64,000 nt of DNA from Azadirachta indica (lineage: Eukaryota > Streptophyta > Magnoliopsida > Sapindales > Meliaceae). Below the pieces are notes generated by a model, which saw only the letters and a program-made list of their open reading frames with translations, was not told where the DNA came from and did no database searches. Positions 23,220 through 35,625 of the stretch are shown here, one piece after another; the first letter of the stretch is position 1, and each line of letters opens with the position of its first letter. Position numbers and translations under genes: made by a program. The stretch covers positions 15,908,457-15,972,456 of the forward strand of contig CM040442.1 in NCBI GenBank assembly GCA_022749755.1, read 5' to 3'.

Positions 23220-24110
23220 AAAAGAAATAAAGGCCATCATAACTTTAAGAAACGATAAAGTGATAGATGACAAGGTTAAAGTAGATGAATTATGTAAAAA
23301 GTGTGATTTTGGGAAACCAAGGAATTCAAGACAAGAGAAGCAAGTTAGCGAGGAAGAAAAAAGTGAAGATAAGAAAGCGTTAGAGAAGGGTGTTGTTGAG
23401 AATGAAGAGAAAAGGTCATTTTGGACTTCTGGACCACCACCATCCTTTCCTCAAAGATTGGTAAAGCAAAAGAAAGATCTTAATAAGGATGTAATATTGG
23501 AGCAATCCAATATGATGGCCATGAATATTCCATTTGATCCGAGAGAACACTTTAAGGAACATAAAAAGGTGGTGGTGATTGAAGAAGTCAGAGCGATTCT
23601 ACAACAAAAGTTCGCACCATAACATAAAGATTAAGGGAAGTTCACTATTTCTTGTGTTTTATGAGATAAAACTTTCAATGGATATTTGCTTGATTGAGGT
23701 GCCTCAATTAACTTAATGCCACATTATTTTACAGCACTTATTCTTGATGAATTAAAGCCTACAACCATGGCCATTCAACTTGGGGACAAATCAGTCAAGT
23801 ATTTAGTAGAAGTACTTGAAGATGTACCTATCAAAGTTGAGGATCATATGTTTCATGCAAATTTTGTGGTAATGGAACTTGAAAGTAAGCCTAAGGGAAA
23901 TGATTTGGCCATCATTCTCAAACTACCATTCTTGGCAACCGTTAGAGCTAAAATTGATGTCAAGGCGAGTACACTTTTTATCAACGTACTTGGTGAGAGA
24001 AGGTACTTCAAGTCTTTGACATGTTGACAATGCTAAGTGATGGAGGTGAATGCTATTTTGTGGGTACTAACAATGATGGAGTTCAAGCCTTCTTAGATTG
24101 ATGTAGCACA
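23220..24110 (+). pseudogene. Athila-1 protease region
   Basis: Block 23260-23622 is a Lys/Glu-rich linker with PPPSFPQRLVKQKKD, the usual lead-in to Athila protease. Block 23716-24027 reads LDELKPTTMAIQLGDKSVKY, LVEVLEDVPIKVEDHMF and LAIILKLPFLATVRAKIDV, the latter half of the protease domain. A frameshift lies between 23622 and 23716, where the D-S/T-G loop would be. The frame ends at 24027 and no RT follows. Confidence 0.85.
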
Positions 24111-26110
24111 AGAAAATCTTTGAAGACCCATAAGTTAGATGATTTCCTAAGCATTGCACATTAATACAAGAGAAGCAAGATTTATATCCCATTTGATTCA
24201 GAGAAAGTTTCAATGTACATGTAAATTCAGCCTACACTTGAGCACAACTAAATGTTTGAAACGAATGGCACTCACTTTTGTGGACTCATATATCACTTTG
24301 AAGATGAGAAGGCTCGTCTGATTGAAAAAATTAAGCTTTTTTTTCTGGAAAGAAAAATAAAAAAGAAGAAAAGTTGAATCAATCTTGCTTCAATCCAATG
24401 AGCCTTGCATATCAAGTCAGGTGTTTTCTTATCCTGTCCCTTAAATGATTTGCTTTAGAAGTAGTTTTATGTACCACCACCTTTAATTTAATCATCACAT
24501 ACTTTTTGATTGGCATACATAGAGGACAATGTTAGATTTTAAGGGCAGGATTTGGAGTTTTTAGCTTAGTTATTAGTTTTTTTAAGCTTTTAATAGCCAA
24601 AAAAAAAATTGTTTTGGTCTTTTGAGTCCTTCCGTGTTAAGTGACAGCATAATTAATTTTGAATTCATGAGTTATTAAGTAAAGATCATTATTTTATCCT
24701 TGTTCTAACTTTATTTTGTTAGTTATGTTTTGTAATTATATGCAGTTTATGCCATGATTGATTTAAGTTTTGATTTGATGAATTTACATGATTGGAGAAT
24801 GATATGCAAAATAATGTAGACTTGTATAACCGCAATCGTGAGCTTTTAAGCCCTTAGCCTTTATTTTCAACTGTTATATGTTTATTTTATAATTTTCTTG
24901 TTATCTTTCCATTCTATTGATCTCATTACATTTGACTTCGCTAATTAACTTGATTATTCATGCTTGGGATGTCTTGTCAATCATATAATGCATTATAAAT
25001 GATTTTAGGCCGTGTTTGAACCGTTTGAGACATTTTAACCTATCATTTGCTTATTTTTCCCTAGTTAACCACTTTAAGTCTCAAGTTAATCTCTTTTTTG
25101 CATAAAAACAACAATGACCAAACTTGATAGCTGAAATTACTGTCTTTATCCTTGTGAGCTATTTTGGATTTGCAATGACGAATGCTTCAAAATAAGTTTA
25201 AGGGTTGTTGTGTGTTGTCGTGTGCTTAATATCAAAATGCTTTGTCAATTGTTGCACACTAGAGAAAAGGAAAAAAAAGGAGAAAAAGAGAAAAGAAAAG
25301 AAGAAAAAGGGAACTATAATGCGAACCTTTGTTTTTACTAAGTAACAAAGACTCATGCCTTAGTATGCATTGAGTACTTTTGTCAAAAGGTAAAGTAAGG
25401 TAAAGTGAAGACTGAAGGTGAAAAATTTTATTAAAAAAAAGGAGTTGTGCTGCTTTGAAAAAAAAAGTAAAAAGAAATAAATATATGATTGTGAAATATA
25501 TTTGCAAGTAAATAAGAGAATTCGATAATAGGTGTACATGTTGTTTAGTCTTAGCTTTACCTTATCATTTATTACTACTTCCATAAACACCTTACCTTTT
25601 AGTCGAATTACAACCTTAAGAAAAGTTCTAGTTGATTTTGTGTGATTGTGTGATTTATTTGCATCCATCGATATGAAAGTCAAGTTGTTAGCATTTCCAT
25701 TCATGAGATCACCATCTTTATATTAGTTATAGCATCTTTCTTGTCTTTTATGTAAGCTTTGTTTTTCGTTAAAAATCTAAGCTTAATGCTTGTCTCCCAT
25801 ACACTTGAGCGATAACCCAAACCTTAAATTGCATTTCATTGAAAATGATTATCTTTATGAAGTTTGGAGTTAAAAAGTCTACACATGCTATAATCTGATG
25901 AAGTGAAGGAGAATATGAAAGATGACAATTAAACAATGGATAACACACATTGCACACGAGCATAATTTATGAAATACTGTTAGCACTTGGATGATTGAAT
26001 GATTAAGTTTTAATCCTTGTGTTCTTATTGACCATAAAGCCATGAAGTAGAGCAACTAGTTTCTATTTATTGAGTTTTTCATTTTAGTTTTGCTCAAGAA
26101 CTAGCAAAAG
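24111..26110 (+). other. Athila-1 3' non-coding region (pol absent)
   Basis: About 2 kb without RT, RNase H or integrase motifs on either strand. From about 24600 it aligns with 42500-43950 of Athila-2 (for example shared TTATCCTTGTNCTAACT and AGAATGATATGCAA words). This is therefore family 3' sequence and not random filler. A-rich tracts lie near 25265-25310 and 25430-25475. Confidence 0.75.
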
Positions 26111-26126
26111 TTAAGCTTAGGGTATT
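26111..26126 (+). promoter_or_regulatory. Athila-1 polypurine tract (weak)
   Basis: TTAAGCTTAGGGTATT directly precedes the 3' LTR start TGATATGC. Athila elements have a comparable AAGxTTxGGGGTATT motif here. Confidence 0.55.
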
Positions 26127-27600
26127 TGATATGCTCATTAATTCGTATTCATAATTGTGTCATATTTCTCATTCTTAACTATTAGTTCTCATTCGTTTTT
26201 GATGTTTTAGTTGTATTTTGTATTTTATAGGTGTTCCTAAGCAAAAGTTTATGATCGAGCCTAATTGAAAGGAAATCAAGCATTTTCGAATTGAAGTGTT
26301 TTGATGAAAAAACACGACAACCACTCATAAGGGTGCATCCGCAAGCCTCTTCATCGACATTAGGCTAAAAATGGTCATAACTTTGTCTACAAAACTCTAT
26401 AATTGTGTTTTGTTTATTGTGATAGAAACTAGACATCTAGAGCTTTAATTTAATATGTTGTGATAGTAGTTATGGTGTGATTGCACCATCATGTGCGCAG
26501 CCATACCATGCCCTTTGTTTTTAACCCGTGCCAAGAATAAAGAAGCATTAAGGGTGAGGCAGCAAAGGTGGCGCGCCTGCACTAGTAAGGCACATGACTG
26601 CTACACTAATTGCTCTCTCCGTGCATCTACACCAAATATTGAGTCCTGCACATCTTTGTTAGCCTAATAACGTTTTTTTGGGTCAATTTTGGCACTTCGA
26701 TCTTCTTTGAATGGTTAGATTTGGGAAATTTTAGGTTTTTATATTTTCTAGGTTGCGCCACCCTTCTATATAAAGAAAAAATGGGTTTTTAATAAGAAGA
26801 AACATTTAGGGAAAAATTTTGGGAAGAAGACTTAGCTTACAACAAAGAGGATCACAACTTCATTGGTGGAGATTGAAGACTCATTGGCTCTATCTCTCTT
26901 TCTCATGTCTTTCACTTGTGATTTTGAGTTTTTAATAGTGTATTTAAATAGCTAAACTTTTTAGTTAGGGTGAAAAGATGAAAATTTGATTGTCTACATT
27001 TATGTGCATTTGTTGATTATAGATTATTGGAATTTGATAAAGTGATGATTATTTATATTATGCCTATTGATTAGTGTTACTTAATTGAATAATTAAGGAT
27101 TTGTAACTTTAATCATTACACACTTCAATGAATTAGGAGTGCCAGCTTGGATGTTTAACTTAGTTCAATGATTTGGGAGTTGCAGTCTTGACTTTGAATG
27201 AGTAACCCATTAATGCAAATCTAAGGATCACACCAATCTAAAGATTGAATTACAATCCCCAATATTCAATTAAGAAACTCGTTGATGCAAGGTCTGAGGA
27301 CCACAATAATCCCTTGAAGCTTCTCATATAAATGAATTTAATTAGCCTGATAACTACATCAATTTAATTGTTAATGCAATGTTTTCTTGTTTTCATAATA
27401 CCAAATGCATTTTTGACGTATTAACGATAGCCTGCACCAAGTGTTGTTGAATGTTCTAGAATAGATGAGTTAAATCCCACTCCAAGATCAACTTATAATA
27501 AATGAAAAATCAATACATAAACGCGTTTAAAGCTTATGCTTGAACATGTTAATCGCACGCAAGAAAATCATCACCAACCTAAGTTCCATGACTTTTGAAT
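26127..27600 (+). repeat. Athila-1 3' LTR, right end missing
   Basis: It starts TGATATGCTCATTAATTCG and aligns with the left LTR up to about 27600 (left equivalent about 21295). The last roughly 270 bp are gone, replaced by AGCA-rich flank. It contains a GC-rich stretch (26490-26640, with GGCGCGCCTGC) that the left LTR has lost by deletion. Confidence 0.85.
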
Positions 27601-27860
27601 CATTCGGCATTCTATGTTATAGCAAGTAGAAAGCATGCATAATAACCTAATAATAATCTCAGACAGTAGAGTAGCATAGTATTCACTAGTAGAAACCTTC
27701 AGCAACATGTAGGAATGCTGTAAACAACATTTAGCAGAAAACAACAAGTTCTAAGTGGTAACAAGTAGTAAAAGCAATGTATGAAGCATTAGGCTAGCAG
27801 TATGCATAATAACCCAACAACAAAATGGAAGCTAATATTTGCAAATGGAAAAGGCCTAAA
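27601..27860. repeat. AGCA-rich low-complexity DNA, right part
   Basis: Repeated AGCA, TAGTA and AACAA words in composition like 19930-20035. It probably continued from that tract before Athila-1 inserted and its right edge was deleted. Confidence 0.5.
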
Positions 27861-28454
27861 ATTGAATGAAGAAACAAATCTTGTAGCATGCAAAGAATTT
27901 AACGACTAATTTACAAAACTACTATAAATTTATGTTAGAACTTACAACTACTTGCACTACTTATTTGATTTGACCTATAGTATTTCATTTAACTTTAGCT
28001 TTTTCTACTTGTACCTTTGAATACTTTGTGTCATTAAGTCTTGCTCCTAAACTTTATAGTACGAAAAACTATACTTTGGCACTCCTTGAAAGATTTTGCC
28101 TTACGAATTACACCCCTTTTCACTTTATTCGCATCTCCATTGACAAGATAGCGTGCCAAACAAATTCTTGATGCATACTACCTTGTAATTTGGCAATAAC
28201 AAATCACATGGTATCTACATGTACTTCATCACATATAAGCGTCAATCATATCGATTTGGTTGAATCGAATTATTATTTGGATAAGAAATGGGAAAATTTG
28301 GCCAAAGACCTATCAACGGATAATTGTTTGAGCTCATCATCATGCAATACCAGATCCAATGCAAGTAACTATAACAATAACAATGACAATGACAATCTTA
28401 ACTTACAATTTTATGAACTAGCTTCTCTTAATCCAACTTTTGCCTACTAATTTT
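27861..28454. other. Unassigned DNA with a Ser/Asn-rich open frame
   Basis: An 86-codon plus-strand frame at 28190-28450 is rich in Ser and Asn, with a run of AATAACAATGACAATGAC that encodes N/D repeats. No family was recognised and no start context or splice signal supports it. It may be the far 3' part of the decayed gene on the opposite strand. Confidence 0.3.
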
Positions 28455-29440
28455 TATAGTTAGTGCTAGTAAATTCAAAATATAACAATTAATTATATAA
28501 AGGACATTTAATTCAATAAATAGTATAATAAAAGTATTTAATTGTTGCATACCTTTACACATGTCTTTTATTCGAACATGTAAAAATCCCTAATTCCATA
28601 TTTTTAAATAAAATCTACAACTCCACATGTAACCTTCGAGGAGATATTTTCTGCTACTATTTGCTAAAAAAATAAGATAATAAACTAAGCCATAAACCAA
28701 ATAAGTTATATGTGTAGAAATTTATTTAAAAAACTAATCGACATATACATTATAACTTACCCTAATTGAGTGATCAAATACCAATTACGAAATTCATTTT
28801 GAAGTTTTAATTTCTCTATTTTTATTAAGTACTTAACGAAATAATTTATGATCTATTAATAAGAAATTCAAATATGATTAGTGCAATAACAAAAACAATA
28901 ATTCAAATTTAAAATGAAAAATTCAGCTTATAAGAAATATAAAAAATATTGTTAACAATTATATCATCAATTATGAATGAATTTGGAGCCAAAAAACATA
29001 TTAATTGTCAGTTAACTCTTGTTGACATTTTACAATCACATTCCACTGCATTAATAACACACAAGGTTCATAACAACTATATTGCTTAAAGTAAAAACAA
29101 AAAAACAAAATAAATTCAAGTATAATTTAAATAAGTATTTAATTACCTCTTGTTCAAATAGTGTTGGAATATATATTGTAACATCATCAAATCTTGTTTA
29201 GAAATTTAATTTTCAAGTTGGAAAAAATTGTCTATAATTTTGCAACTGCCTTTTCTTCTTGAAGAGTTTTATAAGGACTTTCTTGATATTGACTCAACTT
29301 ATGTAATCTTGTCTCTTTATCATGAAATGAATTTAATTCATCTAATGATATTACATTAATTAAACAAATTCCATGTAAAGATATTACTTATATTGATTAT
29401 AAAAATGAAGTTTAAACATTTAAAGTAAATTGTTTCTAAC
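28455..29440 (-). pseudogene. Decayed gene: weak 3' exon-like blocks
   Basis: Possible exons lie between acceptor TAATGCAG (near 29045) and donor GTAAGT (near 28765), and between TTTTTTTAG (near 28667) and GTATGC (near 28550). Short coding-like pieces contain stops. No domain was recognised. A gene 3' end was not located. Confidence 0.3.
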
Positions 29441-29491
29441 CATTAATAATTTATACCAATAATGATGTAGCAAAATCATATATAGTCATAC

Positions 29492-30200
29492 CTAGAGGCT
29501 CTAATGGTTTTCTTCATGATTTGGCAACAACTCATTCAATGGGGATCTTTTACAGGAATATTCTTCTTCTTTTGCCCATGCATTAGTTTCCTTAACGATG
29601 TTTTCTTTTCTTCAAAACTTGGCTATCATAAAAATTTTAGCAATTGGGTTCACTACAAACTCCCAACCTATGTATCTTTGGTGACTATAAGTTATGTTTA
29701 GAAGAAATTACTTGAAACATCTTTATCATTAGTACCTACCATCTTATTGCATATGTCTAATTTCTTTTTAACAACGCACTCTTCAATTACTTCAACTTTA
29801 CATATCATGTTAAACTGTGATTTAAGTATCTATATTATGCTTCATCAATTCAACAACTTTATATGTTATATCAACAATTCCTAGTTGTATTTGATTCAGT
29901 ATTTCATTAAAATCCAAAAATTGATTTTCATCAAAGGTCTCTTCGATCACAATTTGATACGTCGACTTTCGTATAGAGTAACTTGAAATTTTTCTACATA
30001 TAAATATTAGGAGAATTTATTTTCACACTCCAAATAAACTAATTAATATAAAGTTCTTACCTTTAAGTTCTCAATGCCCTAATTCTTCTTAAGCAAATGC
30101 ACGAAATTGTATACATCTTTATTTGTCCATAAGCCTATTGAATTTGAAGATTTGCATGTAAGTTTATCTATAAACAACCACACCATCCATGTAAAAAAAG
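29492..30200 (-). pseudogene. Decayed gene: exons after the MULE-bearing intron
   Basis: One exon, 30200-30061, follows TTTTTTTACAG and ends before GTAAGAAC. It encodes FFTWMVWLFIDKLTCKSS and LWTNKDVYNFVHLLKKN. The next, 29993-29492, follows TATGTAG and ends before GTATGAC. It encodes YQIVIEETFDENQFLDFNEI and QIQLGIVDITYKVVELMKHN before stops appear. The phase between the two has shifted by a base. Confidence 0.5.
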
Positions 30201-30247
30201 CTGTAAAAAAATTAGCGACAAAGTTAAAACAAGAAAAAAAAAAAGAA

Positions 30248-30257
30248 ATTTTCAAAA
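30248..30257. repeat. MULE target site duplication (left)
   Basis: ATTTTCAAAA, identical to 35797-35806. Nine or ten bases is the size expected for Mutator-like elements. Confidence 0.85.
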
Positions 30258-30380
30258 GGGGTATTTTCACATACCTCCCATAAAGTTTATAAAAATCCCA
30301 TTTTGATAGAAAATACCTCCAAATATATTTTTTTAAAGTTGTAAAATAAAATTACTTTGGTTAGAATCGAACCTATGGCT
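30258..30380. repeat. MULE left terminal inverted repeat
   Basis: It pairs with 35626-35796. Matched words include TCACATACC, TTTGATAGAAA and TTGTAAAATA. Its inner edge, AATCGAACCTATGGC, is the complement of a tRNA-like T-arm (GGTTCGATT); the right repeat has TTGAACCTAAGGGC at the same place. Confidence 0.8.
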
Positions 30381-30985
30381 TTAATGAAATAAACCAAATA
30401 CCTTAGCCACTACATCAAACACAGTTTAATAATATATTATTTAATTCGTAATAAATAACCCTTTTGAAAATGCATATATAATAATTTTTGTAATAATTAA
30501 AATTATTTTGGGTAAAACTTAAAATTCAAAAATAATTTTATAGTCATTAAAATTCTATATAATAACTTGAATTTAAAATTATCATTATCATTAAATTATA
30601 AATTTTTAAAACTATTATCATTATTTAGATTTTTTTAATTAAAATAATTTATTTTATTTAATAATTATTTAAGAATAATTTTTAAAATTATTAGTGCTAA
30701 TAATAATTTTAGAATAATTTATTTTATTACAATTCAAATTTATTTTCTTTGATAATTATTTAAGGATAATTTTTTTATTATTATTATTTGAAGATAATTT
30801 TAAATTCAAGTTATTATACATAATTGTTTTGAATTATAAGTTCGATAATAACAAAATAATTCAATTATTACAGAAATTATTATATATGTATTTTTTAAGG
30901 GTTATTTATTAAGGATTGAAAAACATATCATTAAAGTGTGTTTGGTGCAGCAGTTAAAGTATTGATTTTTTCACTAAGATTATAT
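30345..30985. repeat. Large imperfect palindrome next to the MULE end
   Basis: The complement of 30370-30480 aligns with 30880-30980. Shared words include AATAAATAACCCTT near both inner shoulders, ATATATAATAATTT, and GTGTTTGRTG followed by TAAAGTATT/TAAGGTATT at the outer arms. The middle (30480-30830) is almost pure A/T with many AATTATT/AATAATT words. The whole could fold back as one hairpin of about 600 bases. Confidence 0.75.
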
Positions 30986-31250
30986 GGAGGGATGGCAATG
31001 AGCCAGGGATTGGTTGTGGAGCTCAGTCTTCAGCTTCATCTCCAGTTGGGCCAAATTGAGGATAGGTCAAGGATATCCCCAAATTAGGCCAAGGATCCTT
31101 GTTGGTCCCGGCCTGAATTTCACCCATTTGACTTCAAAATTTAAACATAAATTTTACAATTTTAAAGATTCAAACTCAATATTTAGAGCAAATTTAGCAC
31201 CTTACTTACCACTAGACCACAATTTGTTGTTATTTAATGTATGTAAATAA
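30986..31250. other. GC-richer island inside the MULE, left
   Basis: It begins GGGATGGCAATGAGCC and is rich in GGGCC, GGATCC-like and CCCGGCC words up to about 31130. GGGATGGCAATG is a common plant MITE start. A 78-codon plus-strand frame here has no family wording. A similar island is at 35465-35625. Confidence 0.4.
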
Positions 31251-31489
31251 ATATATTTATCTAGAATATGTTCTTAATTTAACTAGAATATTATTAAATG
31301 TTATTAAAATAATTAACTAATCCATATTCTAATAACCTTTGATGACCATGTTACATTACCCTTTGTTGTGGCCAAGGTAGAAACACTCTCACGATGTTTA
31401 ACTTGAGCCTGAAATTTGTAACACAGGATAATTAGCAACATAATCCATATATTTTTATTCTATGATTATAAATTGAAAGTCAAACACCC

Positions 31490-34400
31490 AAATCAATTGC
31501 AAGAACAAACCTGATATCTTCGAGTCCTTTTGTTTAGATTTACTGGGTTGTTAGCACACAAACGTTTTTTGTGGCCTACGCCTTTGTAGAAGCTGCAAGT
31601 CAGGTTATATCTCCTTTTTTCTAGTGGTCTTCAATCGGCTTCTCTCCTTCTCAGCATCTTAAGCCTTCTAGCCTTTCTTGTAATGGGTGAAGGGTTCAAT
31701 TCATCACAATTTACCCGCGACAATAAAGATTGGTCTGGTGTAAGGTTGATGTTTGAAGAGTAGCACCTTAAAAATGCATCCATGGAGAAGAAATCGGCTA
31801 TATAGTCCTTTAGACTTGCCTTCTTATGTATAATACACACCATGGCATGTTTACAAGGCAAACCGTAAATTTGCCATGAACAATAGTCACATGTTCATGT
31901 ACCCAAATCAACAACAAATTGTCTTCCTTCGTCATCAACCTTAAATAAGTTTTCTATTAATGGATATTTTAAGCATTTCCTACCAACATTCAAATTCCTT
32001 GTTAGCTTCTTGTGAATGAAAGGAGGCATAAGAGTTGCACAATTACCAACCTTCTTGCATCTGTTACGAAGGGTTCTCATCATTTTTTTCTGACATACTC
32101 CAACAAATTAACAACATGCAGCTTTCTCCTTTCTCCAATCCAAGCATTCCAAGATTCGGTCATATTATTAGTGATATAATCATATTTTGCATTGTGATCA
32201 AATGCATGGAGTGAACAATGTTTTAGATTAATCCTTTTTAGCCATTTATAAGCACTTGAACCGGATTGCCTTATTTTATCCATCGCAGTAGTGAAATCAA
32301 CCTTGTTTATTGCCCTAGCAACAACCTAAAAGTTGTCTCTGACATTACACTGTGGGTACTTGCTCTTTAAATTTCAAAAATTGTGCCTTACATAAAAGCA
32401 AAGGTTTGCGTTCTGGAAATGTTGTGACAGTATGCCCATTATCTGCTTTTGTTAATCACTCATTATTGTCAACTGTCGGCTGTCTTCTAAGAAGTCTTGT
32501 AACATGCATAGAAACCTTCTCTATGTTCCAGCATTTTCACTTTCACAAATGCCCATGGCAATGGGGTTCCACAATCAGCATAAAGTGATACTACTGACAA
32601 CAAGACACCACCATATGGGCCTTTTAAATGACATCTATCGCTTCCTAAAAAAGGCCTACATTTCTAATAAACCCCTCTCTAAGACCAGGAAATGCAACCA
32701 CAAATCTTTTAAAGGTTGGTTTTTAAATCCATGATTTGTGCCAAGCATCCAAGATTCTTTAATTATAATATATTGGCATAATCATAAACCCACTTGTAAG
32801 AAGCATCAAAATCCATATTGTTCTGAGCTAATGCTTTTTTTTCGGCCCTATATAGCTTCTGTTTATCAACCTATATCCTAAATTTCCTTCGAATATAGTA
32901 AGATATAGCCTCTGGACCAATCTTAGGATTGCACTGGACAGTCTCTAGGATCTGAGATACAATCCATGCACTAGTTGCTTCAGGGTTCTTGATGATTTTG
33001 TCACATGCATGCTCATTCTTGAACACCCGTATCTAAAACCATAAACCTTCAGGCACACAACCTGCATAAATCTTGAAAGGACGGTTTGGAGCCCCTATAC
33101 AACCACATGTTATTCTATTTTTTTCCCAGTGAAGTCTTCTAAGCCTGAACCGAGCTCTTAAGGCAAACTCTTATAATTCCAAACCAAACTCCTGCTTGTT
33201 ATCAAAGAAAACCCCTACAACAAACTTTGCAGATCCATCTTTTTTGAACCTTAAACCTTTCAATCATTAAGAAAGTTTTCCAAGTGGCCCCTCTTCATAA
33301 TCTGAATCTGTCAATTCCCCTTCTAAATTATCAATGCTTTTATGTCTCTCTAATATCTCATCATGATCAAACAAATATTGGCCCATGCACCTAATATTTT
33401 CACCATCACCAACTGGCTGTTCATCATCATCAGCTTTATCCTCTATACAAACAAACACATCATCTTCTTGAATCACATTGCCTTATGAATTTGCTGTTGC
33501 TTGTTGTTGGTTACCAGTAGTAGAGGCTTGTGAAGAATACCCAAATTCATACTGACTACTATCAAAAGATTGCCTAGGCTCGGTTATGGTCAGACTAGCC
33601 TGTGTATTGGGATCACTTTAGCCATATATTATAGTAGGGTTAGGTTCTGTTTCTTGTTGTTCAATGTCTTGTTGAAGTTCCGGGTTAGTTTGAACAAGAT
33701 GAAATTCTAGTTCAAGTTTGGGTTCATATTCAGGTTCAGGTGGAAGGGTACAAGGTTCAAGTTTGGGTTAGGGGAGTTTCAAACTAAGGGGTATATTGGG
33801 GTGGGGGAGTTTTAGGTTCAAGATTGGAATCAGTTCTGTAGATCTAGCTATGAAATAAGTTAGGTTGTGTGAAGAAGGTGTTCGATGGTTTGGTTAGTTG
33901 TCTATCAATTAGTTAATACAAACTTCATTATCGTCTGTTGAATCTTCCTAAAATAAGCATCATTTGACGGGTGGTAATGACTCGAGTGGCAGTAAGGTAA
34001 CATCATCATTGATATCAAATAAATCAAACTGCTATGCTTTTCCCAAATGTTAAACAAATTTGCATCAGTTTTGATTATAACTTTCTCACTATTCTATAGC
34101 AATGTCACCCCAACAATGAACTGCTCTTCAAAATATCAATTCCTATTGAATGCAGCCTGACATGCAAAGTTAATCAGCTGGACCAAGCTGATTTCATCTG
34201 GATTAACTAAACCTATAAAATAATCCTCCCTATAGAAGCTAATGGTCAAGCTAAGTTCTTTTATTGCATGTCATACCTTCGAGCATTTACAAATCATGAA
34301 TAGACATTATTTCACCGTATGGAATATAACTATACTTACAAACACCGAAATTTCAATAAACAAAAATGCATAGCAATGACCCACAAAAACACTTCATAGT

Positions 34401-34800
34401 TCACAGTTGACCTCGTTATACAGTACATATATATAATGCAAATGCAAATAAACCACAACATGACATCAGAAACAAAACATATTATCCAAATCGATTTTGT
34501 TATCTAGAAATTATTACTTCACTGCAACATCACCCAAAATTAGTAAATAACACCAAATCATGCTCTCTATGTGCATCAAGAAACTCTAAACCCACTATCA
34601 TTACTAGAATCAAATAAATCCCATGGGTCAGCTTATAAAATTCATGGAATACTATACGTACATTAACAACTTAACAAAAAAAGTTTTGAGGAAAAATTAA
34701 TTTTTCCAACAGTAAGAATGAAAATGCAGGTCTGTTCTTAGATTAGGGTGTAACAACAGTACACATACCTGAACTTTGCGTTTCATCTTCTTTCCACCTC
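31490..34800 (-). pseudogene. MULE transposase (MuDR type)
   Basis: On the minus strand: a start ATGAAACGCAAAG near 34787 with donor GTATGT after it; an acidic N-terminal block (33267-33476); a DNA-binding-domain-like part (about 32770-33260, FALRARFRLRRLHWEKNRI); the catalytic D-x-C-H-L-K-G-P-x-G-G-x-L-L motif near 32592-32650; downstream core (32080-32283, MTESWNAWIGERR); the SWIM finger with GLPCKHAM (about 31842-31898); and a C-terminal knuckle-like CSFYKGVGHKKRLC (near 31556-31615) before a donor at about 31510. Stops and frameshifts are numerous. Confidence 0.87.
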
Positions 34801-35464
34801 AAATAAAACGTGAAGAGGAGTTTTCTTCTTTTCAGCTAAATACTTTCGCCATTTGTACCAAGACAATCTATGGGCTTTTTACTTACTTCTGCTGTGTTTC
34901 TCTTTCAAAGCTAATGGTGTGCAATGGAGTCTCGCGCCAAAACACTTAAAAGTAAGGTGACATTTGGGTTGCCTTCGTTTGTTTAAATCATTTTTTATCT
35001 GTGGTAGTTGGCACAGTACTCATGCTCATGTCTTCTCACAAATGCGATCCCTTGCATCGCACATGGCACAAAGCTTCATTTTCTGCAATGTAATCGAGTG
35101 TTCTATCAAATGTCTAAAATAACCATTCAGCTGTTAAAACGGAGGGAGATCAGTAATAACGTGGGGTCGATCGATGACTATATTTCAAAACGTTGGATAC
35201 AAGTTGAATATTGTCAAAACATCTTAGGGTAAATTAAAATTATCCCTAAATTCTAATAATAATTAAATTTGAAATTTAAAGTAAATTTAAAAAATTCTAA
35301 AGTTGACTGGACTGAAAAATTGTAAAAAATTATGAAGGATTCAATTAACTAAAATAAAAAAGGATAAACTTTTTAAAAGATATAATTGACCAAAACAAAA
35401 AATACAAAACATTTTACTTATTTATTAAATAAAATGGACTCATATATAATTGACCAAATAAAAT

Positions 35465-35625
35465 TAAAAATTTATTTTGGGGAAATGGGGATGGCTCGAG
35501 GAAAAAAGCCCATCCCCATCCTCGGCTTGATTTGAAAATAAGGATGAACTCTTATCTCCATTCTTTGCTCAATCTCTACTTTAATTCAAAAATTTGCCCC
35601 AATTCTAAGCCCAAATAAGGCTGGG
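35465..35625. other. GC-richer island inside the MULE, right
   Basis: GGGGAAATGGGGATGGCTCG, then CCCATCCCCATCC and GGCTGGGGCC. Composition and words resemble 30986-31130, but I could not align the two over length. It may be a nested MITE or part of the subterminal region. Confidence 0.35.

Larger units (their letters stand above)
20036..27600 (+). mobile_element. Athila-1: Athila-type retrotransposon lacking pol
   Basis: Plus strand, with long LTRs (20036-21566 and 26127-27600, the right one cut short), a decayed tRNA-Asp/Asn-type primer site (21576-21593), gag with zinc knuckle, a protease region, then about 2 kb of non-coding DNA before the 3' LTR. No reverse transcriptase, RNase H or integrase wording was found in any frame between 24030 and 26126. 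It would depend on another element for movement. The right end is truncated, so no target duplication can be paired. Confidence 0.85.

Noticed and set aside
30345..30430. A functional tRNA gene
   Set aside because: A- and B-box-like motifs are present, but an acceptor stem could not be paired by eye. The copy is part of the MULE end, so it is reported only as tRNA-like.
31014..31250. 78-codon plus-strand frame in the MULE
   Set aside because: It is opposite to the transposase, within the GC-rich island, with no homology wording or splice context.
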